This document shows positions 11,701-23,640 of a stretch of 64,000 nucleotides of DNA, piece after piece. The notes below the pieces were generated by a model, which searched no databases, was not told where the DNA came from, and saw only the letters and a list, made by a program, of their open reading frames with translations. Origin of the DNA: Phytophthora sp. 'mugwort' (lineage: Eukaryota > Oomycota > Peronosporomycetes > Peronosporales > Peronosporaceae); NCBI GenBank assembly GCA_033558025.1, contig JAUCEF010000013.1, positions 3,899,001 to 3,963,000 of the forward strand. Reading direction: 5' to 3'. The first letter of the stretch is position 1; every line of letters starts with the position of its first letter. Position numbers and translations under genes: made by a program.

Positions 11701-12455
11701 AGCTCCTCGTTCACCTGCACCATGGACGCTCGATCTCTCAAGCATACGAGGCTGCTCGAATCCCACCGCAACAAGAAGTAGCGCAGCTTCCAGCTCCGTG
11801 ACAACGTTCCTCTCACGCCCAGCCACCCTTCCTTCTGAATGTCATCGTCTGTAAAGTCTACGCGCAAGAAGTTCGACGGTCTTTTCGTCGATCCAAGCTG
11901 GAAATACGCCTTCAGCGCGTCCCGATAGACGCGATAGTATCTATTCGGCCCCTGCGAGTCGGACATCCTGGACTCGCGGGTGTCTCGCACGTCAAAGCTC
12001 GGCGACCCTGCTGCACTCACTCCCGGCGCCTTATCGTCACCCTCTACTGCGTGCACCGCGGACAATGGTGTCCGCACACGTGTGCGAATCCAGCGCCGAC
12101 GTCTCAAGAAGTGGTAGTAGCCGCGCTTAACCTTGCTCGTGCCTTCGGCCAGACGACAGTTGATGCGCCCAATAGACGAGCCGTAGGTCCATCCTTCCTC
12201 GTCGCACTGCGTGTACTCGCCGTCAGGCATCCACGCATGGCTCCACATCCAGTCGGGCGACCGCAGCACACCCATCTCGAGCTCGGGTGTCTCCTGGACG
12301 CCATTGAGGCGGTCGTCGCGGTCGGACACGCGCCGCGCCGCGCGCGTCAGCTCGTGGTACGTGTTGCCGCTACGGTCACAGAAACGCTCGAGCGTCCAGC
12401 CGTGGAAGGGCTGTAGCACCTGCACCTCAAAGGCCTCCTCGACCACCGACTCCAT
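8740..12455 (-). CDS. DysF-PH phosphatidylinositol-phosphate kinase (Fab1/PIPK-like)
   Basis: Predicted to phosphorylate phosphatidylinositol phosphates, as PIPK and Fab1/PIKfyve kinases do, on endomembrane or plasma membrane. Exons (minus): 12455-10065, 9981-9499, 9411-8740, giving 1181 aa. Introns are 83 and 87 bp with GTAAGT/GTAAGC donors and TAG acceptors, and all joins keep frame. Residues 10-128 resemble a peroxin/dysferlin (DysF) domain, with WMWSHAW, DEEGWTYG and a final RRRRWIRTR. A PH domain spans about 207-305 (KEGWLGVRG...SRASWISALSEM). The C-terminal third is the lipid kinase: GGKSGAFF at the glycine loop, MAPKYF, YDLKGILRRRYN, VIDYSL, and VISPSSYRRRF close to the activation segment. 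No FYVE or chaperonin-like (CCT) domain of true Fab1 is visible, so the substrate, PI3P or PI4P, is not certain. A Ser/Thr-rich linker lies between PH and kinase. The start is the first ATG, preceded by no obvious upstream exon. Confidence 0.88.
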
Positions 12456-13634
12456 TAGCCGGGCTCTGTGTGTCCTCCGTCCTAATGCGCGACACTATTC
12501 CAGTACCCTGCCGTACGCTTTTCAAGGCTTCCTTGGCACTGGGCCAAAAGCCATCTGTGTGTGTTGTTAGTGTAAGAGAGCGCGCAAATCGGGAGGGGCC
12601 ACTATTTAGATGCCCTATCCCTGTCGTCAAAGATGCGTTTATGGCCAATCATACACGGATCAGACTGTTTTGGCCAATGACGACGGCCATTTGAGATCAA
12701 GGTGTCAGCCAATGGGTGGCGGCGGCGTGACACCTGCAGACGGGCGTGAAAGTGCGCTTTTGACACATCGCAGTGCAAATAATGGTCCGCGCGGCGAGGC
12801 GGCGACAGCAATTTTTGCCGTTCGAGCAGCAGCGACGGTGCTGCCAATGGCGGCGTTAATGCAGTGCCGCCGCCGCAAACATAATAATGGGATTCGAGCC
12901 GTGCTGGCTGGCGGGGGGTTCGCAGTACGGAGACCGTAACTGAACTGTGTGGGTGTCCCGGCACAAAACTTTCACATAGACCGGTCTCCTTCCCCCCCCC
13001 TCGGCAAAACTGCATTTGTCGAGGCTTTTTGAGTGAATATAAAAATGCTTGCGCGGTTTAAGGTGAAATGCGGATCTGCCTGGGCTGCGAGGGTAATCGC
13101 CGCTGAGCACGCGTGGGCGATGAGGATGAAGGCTTCTGTGCGTCGGTCATGGATCTGCCTTCTCGTGGCAGAATATCCAGTAGATGATGGACTCTGTCCG
13201 CCACGAATCAGGGGTGCAGTATAGATATTTATGGTATAGTACTGTACAGTACTGTACAGTACTGTAACATCATCCATCGCAGCGAGATGACCTGCAGCGC
13301 CCGCGTATCGTCATCATCAGCGTGGAGATTACCGGCGACTGCAACGCAGAACTCAGCTTGCGCTGCTGATCGCCGGTTCGTGCAGCCCACTGGCAGCGGT
13401 AGTCTCCACTGGAGCCACCGACGATCCGCCAACTGCGCATACTCAGACCGAAAATCTGCAATGATAATGCATGTTAAACTACCCGGTAATCAGGTTTTAT
13501 TAATGAAAACTGAGCTCCTAGCACCAAGCACTTTACAGTTGGACGGTTACCGGTATATCGCTACCAAGGGCCGTTGTGTCAAGTAAACAAAATAATGCAT
13601 TACTGAGTGTCCTCCACAGTCCGTCCGACCTGGC
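12456..13634. other. Intergenic region between two same-strand genes
   Basis: This holds the promoter and 5' leader of the lipid kinase (minus strand) and the 3' flank of the exchanger gene. ORFs of up to 137 aa on both strands lack domains and overlap each other, so I do not call genes. A short palindromic repeat sits at 13238-13266. Confidence 0.5.
13238..13266. repeat. Tandem palindromic 10-bp repeat
   Basis: About three head-to-tail copies of ACTGTACAGT, each self-complementary, follow a TATAGT. The tract lies downstream of the exchanger gene. It could be a simple repeat with no function. Confidence 0.7.
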
Positions 13635-15435
13635 CTAGTGCACGTTAACTTCGCGCCGGATAACATCGACCACCTCGTCATCCTCGGCCTCAGCGGATTC
13701 GTGCTCGTCAGCAGTGTCCACATTGCTGGCGCTGCCCTCCGGGCCGAATCCTCCCTTGCGCGGGCTGCTGTTGTCGCCGTACTGGCACAGGTTCGTGAGC
13801 AGCGGGATCAGGTACTTGTTGTCGAACTGCAGCGCCCGCATGTGTCGGTGCGGCTTCACCGTCTTGTCGAGGGCCGCTTCCTCCTCTGGCTGTCCATTCG
13901 AGACAACCACCAACAAAGAGGCAGTGTAATGTGATCAGACAAAGCCTATGAAGGGCACATCGCAATGCGCACTTACCGTCAATCGCGGAATGCCACATTT
14001 GTCGAGCACCGCAACAGTGCCGCCGCCCATGATGATGATCGAAAGCAGCACGACGATCAGCGTGGTAGCCACAATTTCAGGGCGCTTCTCGCCCGGGAAT
14101 GACTTGGATAACGCAAAAGCCACGGCCCCGCGCATACCACCGTACCAGATCACATGTTGCTGATTCAGTGTGATCTTCGCGGCATTCTTGCGAAGATTTA
14201 AAACGTAGGAGAGTGGGTAAACGGCACAGAATCGGGAGAACAAGCAGAAGACTGCCATCCAGAAGATCAGCCAAAATCGGTAATACTCTGTCAGTCCAAA
14301 CGCTGAAAGCCCCAGGTCTGGCAATACAACAGCAAAAAAGATCAATGTGTCAGCTGCCGTAAAGATCGCCAACACGGATCTTTGCTCTCTACGTACTCAA
14401 AAACACCGACGTTTCTGCCGTATGAGAAAGCGTGTTGAATACTCCAGAGCACCTGCAAGGTTTTGGAACCAGTGAACACAGTAGTTAGTGGAAAAGCGTA
14501 CGCTGGCAACGCACTCTGTGAACTTACACGTCACGAGCTTCTGGGGTCAAGTTAGGCGAGGCATAGTGCTTCATCGAGACACCAGCGAAAATGACAGACA
14601 CAACGCCTGACATGCCCAGAACTTCTGATACAACGAAGGGAAGGTAGGCGAACATGACGAAGACGCCTACTTCGTGCAGCAAGTTGCTGCGTAAGTTGCC
14701 GTACTTGAACAGCAACGCTGGGATCATGCCGAAAATGACCCCGATCATTGTCGAGCCTGTGAGTACCAAGCCGAACTCGAAAATGGCGAATACCATGGGC
14801 TTGAACTCGTAAGAGTGGCCAATGAAGCGGGCAAACGTCTCAAAGAGGCAGATAGCCACAGCGTCGTTGAGTGAGCTCTCTCCGAATACTAGATAGAATA
14901 GTGTCGGGTCAACGTGCAGTTCCTGAAACACAGCCAGGATGGAGACGGCGTCTGTAGCGGAGATAAGGGAGCCGAAGGTTAGGGCCTCCGCCATTGACAG
15001 CCTCATGACCCAGCCAAAGCGACCGACAGTGTAGATACCGATGCCCGTGACGACGCTCATTATGAGGGTACCGAGAATCGAAAAAACCAGGATTGGCTTG
15101 ATGTTTTCGAAGAAGTAGCGGCGCTTCATGGTGTAACCCGAGTTAAAGATTATCGGGGGCAGCAATCCGACGAAGAAGAAATTGGGGTCGAAGTCCATCA
15201 GCTTCACCGCGATCGTGCTCGAGTTCATGAGCATGCAGAAGATGCTGGCCAGAATGCCGACGCCAATGGTCGCGGCAGCCTCTGGGAGGAAATGCCAGTG
15301 CAGTTTGTGCGTCACGTGGTTGCATAGGATGATGGCGAACATGAGCAGGAGCAGGAACGTGGCGAACTGGAACGCGAGCGAGTACTCCTCGCTAACCTCC
15401 TTCTCGATGATATGCTCGTCGAAGGGGGACGTCAT
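13635..15435 (-). CDS. Na+/H+ exchanger, endomembrane NHE type (CPA1)
   Basis: Multi-pass cation/proton antiporter, likely exchanging Na+ or K+ for H+ in endosomal or Golgi-type membranes. Exons (minus): 15435-14528, 14452-14397, 14317-13977, 13889-13635, giving 519 aa. Introns use GTAAGT, GTACGT and GTAAGT donors and all joins keep frame. Signatures: FFVGLLPPIIFNSGY (inhibitor-binding helix region), SATDAVSILAVFQEL, then FGESSLNDAVAICLFE with the Asn-Asp transport pair, and WYGGMRGAVAFAL late in the membrane domain. The tail of about 90 residues is hydrophilic and acidic. The 56-bp second exon reads AETSVFL and joins to LGLSAFG, as in family members. The upstream in-frame GTG was rejected in favour of ATG at 15435 because the protein then starts just ahead of the first membrane segment. 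The LLPPIIF and GESSLNDAV boxes fit the NHE6-9 group best, but subtype is inference. Confidence 0.92.
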
Positions 15436-17315
15436 GGCTGCGACAGTATATCTCCTTGCCCGAACAAGGCCGCCAAGTCCCCCGAGTGACTGTGAACGCC
15501 CTTCCGCTGATTGCAGACTGCCAAAGGACGTTGGCACGCAGCGGTCTCTATAGTAACCGCTAGGCGAGGATCCGGCGGGTCAGGGCGCACCCACCAACGG
15601 GTTAACAACAGCTGGGTCCTATACGCCCACATACAAATACAACATGGGCAGCTTCAAGAGCTGTCAGCATCTGTCTGAATGGGCAAGACAACCAAGTTGA
15701 AGTCACATCTCAAGTGATACATCACATGGCATCAAGGTCCTTGCTACGGAGACTTCACTGCAGCAGGTATTCCTGCGCATCAACACATTGGACAAGAAAA
15801 TACGAAGGCAACTGGAGAAAGGTGATGACAAGCTGGAACCCCTTCGGCAAACCATGAACAACTTGTTTGGAACATTATGGAGCAACCTACACGAAATTCC
15901 TCGCCACGACTGGTATGAACCAGAATTTTCACCTTCGGAACAAGAACCACGGCGCCATTCATGACTACATCAGAAACACGGTGCCGCAACACTCGCAGAC
16001 ACAAACATAGTCTCACAGACAAAGACATAGTCTCGCGTCTCAGTGCATATCAGGCTTCTATAGGAAACAACACATAAACACCAAATAGAAAGCCACAGTT
16101 AACCACCAAAAAGTAAGGGTTAACAACAACTCGTGGCGCCAGCAACGTGATATGATACTGCTATTGACAGGCGGCATATTTGTCCAGCAAAAATTGCACC
16201 GGACTACCAGACAAGAACTGCAACGCGGTGCCTGCGCATACCAGGTTAACTGTTGTGTTGTAACAGCACATAATTTAGGGATCAGAGTCGAAAGATTTGA
16301 CATTTATCAGTGCGCTCACGCTCTGCCCAGTGAGAAAATATTGCATGCATGGCTGGCGAAATGTGCTGGACAGCAGCAAGGTGGTAAGCTGCCGGCTGAT
16401 GAAAAGGCAGCCAAGCACTTTTTCTGCCAGATTGAAGACCCCGGGGCCATATGACGGAACCAGTGGCGCGCAGCGGAGGTGATTGACTGACTGGCTTGGA
16501 TACAAGCCGCTCTCGCCCGCAGAGCGGCAGAGGCATCCAGGGCTGGTCAAGGCGGACACCTCCGCAATCCAAAATCGGCCACAGTTCAGCGGGCGAACGC
16601 TGATTCGCTCTGACATTGGCATCGCTTTGAAGGCTGCACTCGCTTAGCAGAGGCTGCTTCGAGCGACAATCACGCTAATGTCGCCTTTTAATTCGTTGTC
16701 GCCGCGTTGCCGTTTCCCCAGGGCGGAGATCCGAACCTGATCACCATGAACGAACATGATAGCGTTATGAGCACTGCAAGGCCAAGGTCCACTGCCATCT
16801 CCATTAAACTGCGTCGAATACAGCACAGCAGCAAGGTTGAGGCCGTTGGCTATGACCCGCCGTGGCAGCGGGTTTCAGAACCCAAGCAGCAGGTCCGTCC
16901 CACTGCTTGCAAGAGAAGAAGCAGTTTTCTCATACAAGTAACGCTTAAGTACAGTTCCACATACTTCCGAGTCACTTCATCTCACACGCCTCTCCCGCCT
17001 GAGTTTGCGAGCCAAAACAAGAAAGAAGCCAAGAAGCCACCGACTGCCGCACGTGAGGGCAAGGTGGCTCCAGTCCAGACGCCATCGCCAGCTGCAGCAG
17101 CACACAAGGCAATCGATCCGGTAGCCCCAGTCCTCGCCCAGTCCTCACCCAGTTCTCACCCAGTCCTCCAGCACTGGAAACGACAGCGACTGTCAATTGC
17201 TGCAGTCAAACATCAGCTGCCAGGGTGGTTACGCGGTTACCCTTTAAGATCCACCCACTTGCTGTGTAGTTTAGGTAGATAGCTAAGACACCAACCAACC
17301 AGACCTGACTGCGGC
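15436..17315. other. Long intergenic stretch between exchanger and SDR-FYVE genes
   Basis: The two flanking genes diverge, so both promoters must lie here. Plus-strand ORFs at 16152-16454 and 16707-17282 have no recognisable domain; the second is Pro/Ala-rich. One coding-like fragment at 15731-15964 is listed separately. No RNA gene or clear core-promoter motif was identified. Confidence 0.5.
15731..15964 (+). pseudogene. Unrecognised coding-like fragment, no start codon
   Basis: A 77-codon open frame without ATG reads as an amphipathic helix followed by an acidic tail. It contains LRINTLDKKIRRQLEKGDD, then LRQTMNNLFGTLWSNL and RHDWYEPEFSPSEQEP before a TGA. The composition is protein-like and differs from the random flanks. 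It may be a fragment of a retroelement or an exon of a lost gene; no family is recognised. Confidence 0.3.
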
Positions 17316-20300
17316 ATGCTCTTCGGCTCGCAGTACGACGAGGAAGGCGGCACGGACCACAGCGGCAGCCCCACGACGCCGCCGCAGACGTCGCGCAAGA
17401 AAAAGCCGGGCGTCTCCTCTCGCAAGGCCAGCAAGCCCAGCGGTAGCCGTCGCGAGAAGCCCCGCCCCAGTATGGCTGGCGCCGCCTCCGCTGTCATCGC
17501 GGCGGGTCAGAGCAGCCCTACGCAGTCGTTCGACTCGACCAACTCGTCGTCCGCGTCCTCCATGTCGTACATGCTGACCAACCAGCGCAACAGCAGCAAT
17601 AACAACTTCAACTATGCGGGCTTCGGGGATAGCAATATGAATGGAAACGGAAACGCTGTTGCCGCGTCGAATGCGCCGCCGCTGCTACCCAAGACCCGGC
17701 GACGCGGCTCCAAGAAGAAAGGGGAGCGATCCACGAAGCACAAGCGGCCGGTGGACCGCCAGTGCATGTACCCGAGCGTCTGGAAGCAGCTCAAGTTCCG
17801 CAAGAAGATCGTGCAGCTCGCTTCCAATCTGAGCGAGAAGCCCATCTGCGTCACGGGCGTAGACGGTTTCCTGGCCTCGTGGATCGTGTGCGAGCTGCTC
17901 AACCGCGGCTATCATGTGCGAGGTACGGTGCAGAACGGTAAGGATGACATCTCGGGCTTGCTGCAGCTCCCCAACGCCAGCAAGAACTTCTCGGTCGTGG
18001 AGACGTCGCTTCTGACGCCTGAGGCGTGCGACATGGCTGTTCAAGGTGCGTACCCTGTTGTGGATATGTGCCTGCTTTCTGGTATGCAGTTTGTCTGATG
18101 ATTGCTCTGCTATTGACTTAACAACAGGGTGCGACTTTGTGATTCATACAGGCACACCGTCGTCATGCTCGGTGCGAGACCCGCTATCGGAGCAGCAGGA
18201 GCCGGGCGTGCACAGCATTGGCAGTCGTATGCACTGTATCATCCCGATGATGACCAACTTCATCCAGGCGTGTGCGCGAGCGCGTATCAAACGAGTTGTC
18301 CTGACCTCGTCGATTGCTGCTATGGCCGACTCAGTGACGCCAGAGTCGATCATCAATGACGCCTGCTGGAACGTGACCTCGTCGTTGGAGAAAAACCCAC
18401 ATTTCCTTAGCTTGAAGCTGGCCGAGGAGGCGGCGTGGCAGTTGGTGGATCAATTGCCGAGCGATCGCCGCATTGATCTGGTGACGATGAACCCGGGAAC
18501 GTTGTTCGGACCGATGCTCTTGAAGTCGAAATTAGCCCCTGGAAATCAAGTCGTTTACGATTTGATTACGGGCCAATACTCGGCATTGGTGGATCTTAAT
18601 TGGAGTATGATTGACGTTCGCGACTGCGCAGTAGCGCATATTGCAGCCTTGGAAAACAACGACGCTCGTGGGCGATACATCTGCGTGAACAGGAACTTGT
18701 GGATGAAGGAAATCGTCGAGATATTGGCTAACAATGGTTACAGTGGCCGTGATTTGCCGTGGAAAGTGGGTCTACCTAGCTGGGTTGGGCGTCTGCCTGC
18801 ATACTCGGTGCAGCTTGGACAGGTTGGTGCATCACTGTATGCGTATGATCCTGCCTCCGTCCGATCTTCGCCATATCTGGGTGACAAGGTGGTGGAGCAT
18901 CTGAATGTTCGTTTCCGCACTGTCGACTCATCAATTGTGGAATCTGCGAACGATTTGCTGAAGTGGGGACTCATTAAGCCTTGGGCAGAAGATCACGAGG
19001 CGCTTCAGTGTGGATGCTGCCACCACGCGTTCACTTTCTACCGCAGGAAACACCATTGTCGGGTAAGTTTTGTTAATCAATTGCTGCTTATAAGGAGTAG
19101 GATCTCACATGTACTTGCCGGTTGCAGGAATGCGGTGTGATTATTTGCAACGACTGTTCAATGTCTCGAGCGGTTGTAGAGGGAACAGAAGGGCGTGCAC
19201 GGTTGTGCGATAAATGTGTGAAGGGATCGATTCCAGATCTACTTGAGCTATTGAAGGATGAAGATCAGGACAAGAAGCGTATGGCAGTAGTTGCATTGGA
19301 GTCGTTGATGGAGAACCCGTTGAATCACGACTACGTAACTCGTTTCGGCGGCATCCTGCTATTGATGGACGCGATCCATCATCCTGACGAATCGATTTCG
19401 TCTCATGCTGCTGGCGCGTTATGTGCCCTGTCGTGTAGCGTGGCCAGTACGCTCCAAATGGTGCTTGAGGGAGCAGTCTTGCAGATGCTGGAGGTTGAGG
19501 AAACACTCAGTACATGGGCAATTTGTCTGCAAGCACTTCGCAACATTTGGAAGCAGATCAATCAACAAGATTTCCGACGAATGCTTCACGCAGTAGCGCG
19601 TGTATCTGCCGACGCTAAGATCGGTACGGTAGTGTGTTGTCTCCTTCGGTTTGTAGTGGCATATTCTAATGTTCTTGTATTCGCGTTTCGGAATGCACAG
19701 GTGACCTTCGGGGTAACATTCTGCTTACGTTTGTGCACATGATGGATGCTGAGGAGGTTCCTACTCTTCTATCCGAGGGACTCCTTTCAGTGCTCTACCA
19801 CATGCTGCAGTCAACTGCGGAGTTTCCTCGCTGCGCTGCTGCTCACGCAATAAAACACCTGGTGCCTGCGGGATATGATCCGGATGTGACCATAGATGTC
19901 CCGCCGTACCTTGTAGATGATCACGAGGAGTTGTTCCTGAACTCGTCTCTGTCCGACCTGCAGTTCCTTGTGAAAGGTCACATCGCGCCGATCAACGCAC
20001 ACAAGGTCGTCCTCTTCTTCCGAAACTCGTACTTCAAGAACATGGTGAGAGTGAGTATCGTTTGCATGCCTGTCTGCACCTGTTTATCTATCATCACTAG
20101 CCGGATTTTGTGTCGTGCGTGCGCTAACAGGCTATCTGTGTATTTGTCGTGCAATGTAGTTTGGTTCAGCAACAAGTCAGACCGCGGTAATCGAAGTCGA
20201 CAACTGCAGTTACGAAGTTTTTTCCATCTTGCTGCGCTTCTTGGTGCGTTTGCCGTGAAGATACGTGGAGTATATTTTGACAGAGCAAAACACTCATGAT

Positions 20301-20989
20301 GTATTCGTTTTGGTATGCAGTACACCGGCAAAGTAGACATCACGGCGGATGTGGCTGAAGAGTTACTGCGGGCATCGTCGTTTTATTGTGTCTATGAGCT
20401 ACAGAAGCGTACGGAGGCATTCCTGAGTGGCCAGATTTGTGTGGAAAATGTGGTGGACCTGCTGACGCTGTCCGAAGAATGCAACGCCGACGATCTCAAG
20501 AAAAATTGCGTGCCGTTCTTAATGCGACACATTCACGAGATCGTGCGCTTGCCTGCGTTCGAGGAGCATCGCGTGCGCTCGGGTGAGGAGGTGCTGAAGG
20601 CGTTGACGAATATGCTTGGACCCGAGTGGGAAGCAAGTTACGCGAAGTTTAAGAAGTCAGTTGGAATCAAAGACAAGGAGGACGAGGAGGAACCTGTCGA
20701 GGGAGAGAAGACGGACGAGGAGGAGGAGCCGCAGCTGCACCATATGAATGAGATCCAGGAAGCGCCACTATCGCCACGTTTCCTGCTGTCGCCCGTGCCA
20801 CCGCCGAGCTTCTCGGGGAACCCGTCAGCGTTTGCAACCGAATCGCCGCGTCTGAACACTGTGGGCGAGGACAAGTCGACCGAGGGCTTTCACTTTATGA
20901 AGAAGTTCGGCAACGAAGACGTGCTCTTCCGGCGTTCTCGCAATTTTTCGGAGGACTTCTCGGAGGGCGTATCGGAAGGCGTGTGCTAG
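17316..20989 (+). CDS. SDR-FYVE-armadillo-BTB fusion protein
   Basis: Multidomain protein that probably links PI3P-containing membranes to a dehydrogenase-like fold and a protein-interaction module. Exons: 17316-18045, 18128-19062, 19128-19623, 19701-20050, 20160-20243, 20321-20989, giving 1087 aa; all five introns are GT-AG and keep frame. Residues 1-160 are low-complexity and basic. An extended short-chain dehydrogenase (DFR/3-beta-HSD-like) domain follows, with TGVDGFLASW and LTSSIAAM. At the usual Tyr-x-x-x-Lys site the sequence is HFLSLKLAEEA, so the catalytic Tyr appears replaced by His. A FYVE finger at about 540-590 has RRKHHCRECGVIICNDCS and a final CDKC pair. Armadillo-like helices cover about 595-760, a BTB domain about 790-880 (LQFLVKGHIAPINAHKVVLF, YTGKVDIT), then a BACK-like region and an acidic Ser/Pro-rich tail. 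The first ATG was taken as start. Confidence 0.9.
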
Positions 20990-21378
20990 GTTATGATTTA
21001 TATGAGCTGCAAGGACAAATGAATGGTGTGTGTGCCTGACTAATAATCGATATCAAGTGCCTTGCAGTCCTCGGCTTATTCTTCAATATCGGAACACCTT
21101 TTACATGGTAATACTTAGTACTTACTTGATGTGTAGTTACGACAAGACAAGATTTATTAATCCCAAAAGTCGTGAAGTAATAGTAGCTTAAAGGCTAAAC
21201 TACTACTAACTGTCCGTAATCTTCCGGATAAAAAGGGTTATCGCAGAGTCATCCCCCGGATGAAGTGTCGTGAAAATTCTGGATATGGGGAAATAGGTTC
21301 AATACAATCATTCATACAAAAGAGTATCGGTTGCGCGTAGTGCAGAATTACCGGACACCAATTCCTGGACAAAACAAA
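20990..21378. other. 3' flank of the SDR-FYVE gene
   Basis: AT-rich intergenic sequence between the stop codon and the Crypton-like element. No feature beyond short direct T/A runs is seen. The left end of the mobile element is somewhere in or just after this stretch. Confidence 0.5.
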
Positions 21379-23640
21379 ATGGCGCGACTGTTCAGTCCCG
21401 AACGCGATGGAGGAGGAAAAACAGCGTGGATTGTCCGACCTCAAAGAAGAAGTCACCGTAGCGCGTGGAAGTACAATATCCGTGAAGTCGCGTGCATCGT
21501 ACCAGGGCTCTACGGTTCGTTTTCTTCAGTGGATGTTCAAGAACAAGGAGTCGCTTATTCCGGCCGAGTTCGCCAGCGCAGTCGCTCTTAATGCAAACGG
21601 TGTCCCTAACAAAGCGTCGCTGGCGTGCACTGTCGTCGGCGCCTAACAACCCATATCGAATCGCGGAACGTGACTTTATGACATGGATCGTCTCACTGAA
21701 GAAGCCTAATAGCTTCTATCATAGTTTTCTACATATGCAGCCACCGCTCGGCTTTTTACAACCTTTTTCAAGATTATCACCGTGTGATGTCGAGCGATTT
21801 TGCTTGCGAGCGAAGCAGTCACTTCAAGGGATTTCAGCTGAAGGTGGCAGAAGCAGTCGGGTAGGGCCGTGGTCAGATCAAAGTGGGGAAATGACCCCAT
21901 GTCTCTCGGCCTGTACAGAGAAGTTGCCATGACAATGCTTACTAGTCCATCGAGGGACATGGTATTTGCTAGGACGTTTATGATATTGTCATGGAATTTG
22001 ATGTCACGAGCTGCGAACACTGCGTCAATTTGCTACAGCTATTTGGAGTGGCGCGAAGATGCTCTCTGTGTGTATTTTGCGCATATGAAGAAACGATCAA
22101 AGAGTCTCTCGGCCTCGCGATCCGCGTCATGTTTACTCAAATCCAACAGCTCCAGAGATATGCCCCATCCTTGTTCTTGTAAGCTACACATTACGGCGCG
22201 AATGATACATTTGTTAAGATAACTGTGATATTTGTGCCTTTTTAGGCGTTTACTGGGCCGCATATGGTGTCGACACCACAGCGACGCACTTATTTCCTGG
22301 CAATGACCAGTATGAACGTTTTCGAATAAAGGTGCTGGGACGCGTGCTCAAGGCGCCATCTATCACATCTGAACTCGAACGTCGTGGCGATATTGGTACC
22401 CATTCGATGCGCAAGGGAGCATCAACATTTTGTTCTTCGGGGTCGACGGCGTGTCCTATCGCGGTTGCTGTTCATCTCAGAGCTGGTTGGGCAATGGGAG
22501 GTGTTCAGGACCGGTATTTAAGACGTGATGCTGCTGGTGACATGTTTGTAGGCCGAACAGTGAGCGGACTTCCGATTTTGCAGCCTGAATTTGCCATTCT
22601 ACCTCCCAACTTCCCTGCTGGAGACGAACATGTTCATAGAGCAAAGCGACTTTGTTTTCCTGGATTATCTCAATACGTTGGATTTGTTGCCGAGTTTGTC
22701 TTAGCGTCGGTGATCTACCATTTGAATTTTCTTCGCTAACATCTCCCGGCAGCCATCTACTCCTCCAATCGCCTCTGTTTGCCGATTCGGACTTAATAAG
22801 TCAGCTTCGTGCAATAGTCACGACGGACGGACCGCGAAGTAATGTTCAGCCAACCGGTGTTCCACCACACGTTACGATCCTAAACGAAGTTCGTTCGGCG
22901 CAAAAATGCTCTTCAAAAAGTGATAGATAGTCAAAACGCGGACATGCAAGAAATTATACATTCGCAAGACAAGTTATGCGAGCGCTTGGTGGCTGGAGTT
23001 GCTTTAGTATTGGACGAGTGGGCTATTCAATCTGGTGTTCCGACCTGCAATAGCATGGCAGACTCGATTATGAAAAAGTTAGAGGATGCAGGAGTTCTTT
23101 CATTATTATGCGCGCATGAAAACGCGGTCAATCATAATAGGCATGACCAGGGCTTGGAAACCACTGAAGACGCGACAAAGCAGCTCACCAGCGCGACGAA
23201 CAAAGAATTTCTTCGTATCCTGTATACCATCGGGGAGGCAAAATGCATTTATTTCCTGAAGACATGAAGCTACCAAGTGGAACGGCAGAACAAGCATGGG
23301 TATATTGGTGTTGCGGCAACGCCGCTGAAAGGCTTCCCCCTTTACGACAACTTCGACCACATGACTTGATTAGTCGTAATCAGCGCAAACGATTGTGTGA
23401 GCTGAAGTTTCTAATGAAGAAAATCGAGTTGCGAGCACAAACACTTGGCTTACCGATAGCCAGAATATCATTTCAGCGGCTGCGGATGTATTCCAGCAAT
23501 GCAAAAGTGCCATCAAACTGCCAACTGAGACGGCGAACAGCAGAAAAAGACGACGAGGCCAACTCGTATGGGTCTCCGCAGCAACTATATTACGGAAGCA
23601 GGTTAAAGCAGCTAGTATCGCTCATGTTGCAGCGTTGAGT
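21379..23640 (+). pseudogene. Crypton-like tyrosine recombinase element, decayed
   Basis: Plus-strand frames join into a Crypton-type protein. The N-terminal part reads GSTVRFLQWMFKNK. The recombinase core has KWGNDPMSLGLYREV, then FARTFMILSWNLMSRAANT with the first catalytic Arg, LEWREDALCVYFAHMK, HSMRKGAS (the His-x-x-Arg pair, near 22401) and VQDRYLRR with the nucleophile Tyr (near 22514). A C-terminal domain follows with KLPSGTAEQAWVYWCCGN and LPPLRQL. The catalytic R, H, R and Y are all present, but at least four frame changes (around 21650, 21840, 22220 and 22740-22900, and near 23240) break the gene. Cryptons move without transposase-type DDE chemistry, by YR-mediated recombination of a circular intermediate. 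No terminal repeats are expected or seen. Confidence 0.75.

Noticed and set aside
11320..11781. 153-aa plus-strand ORF
   Set aside because: It is a shadow of the PH-domain exon; the minus-strand frame carries the domain.
12602..13015. 137-aa minus-strand ORF upstream of the lipid kinase
   Set aside because: Composition is irregular, there is no domain, and other ORFs of similar size overlap on the opposite strand.
15436..15537. GTG-initiated N-terminal extension of the exchanger
   Set aside because: The extension is low in conservation signals and the ATG at 15435 starts a normal-length protein.
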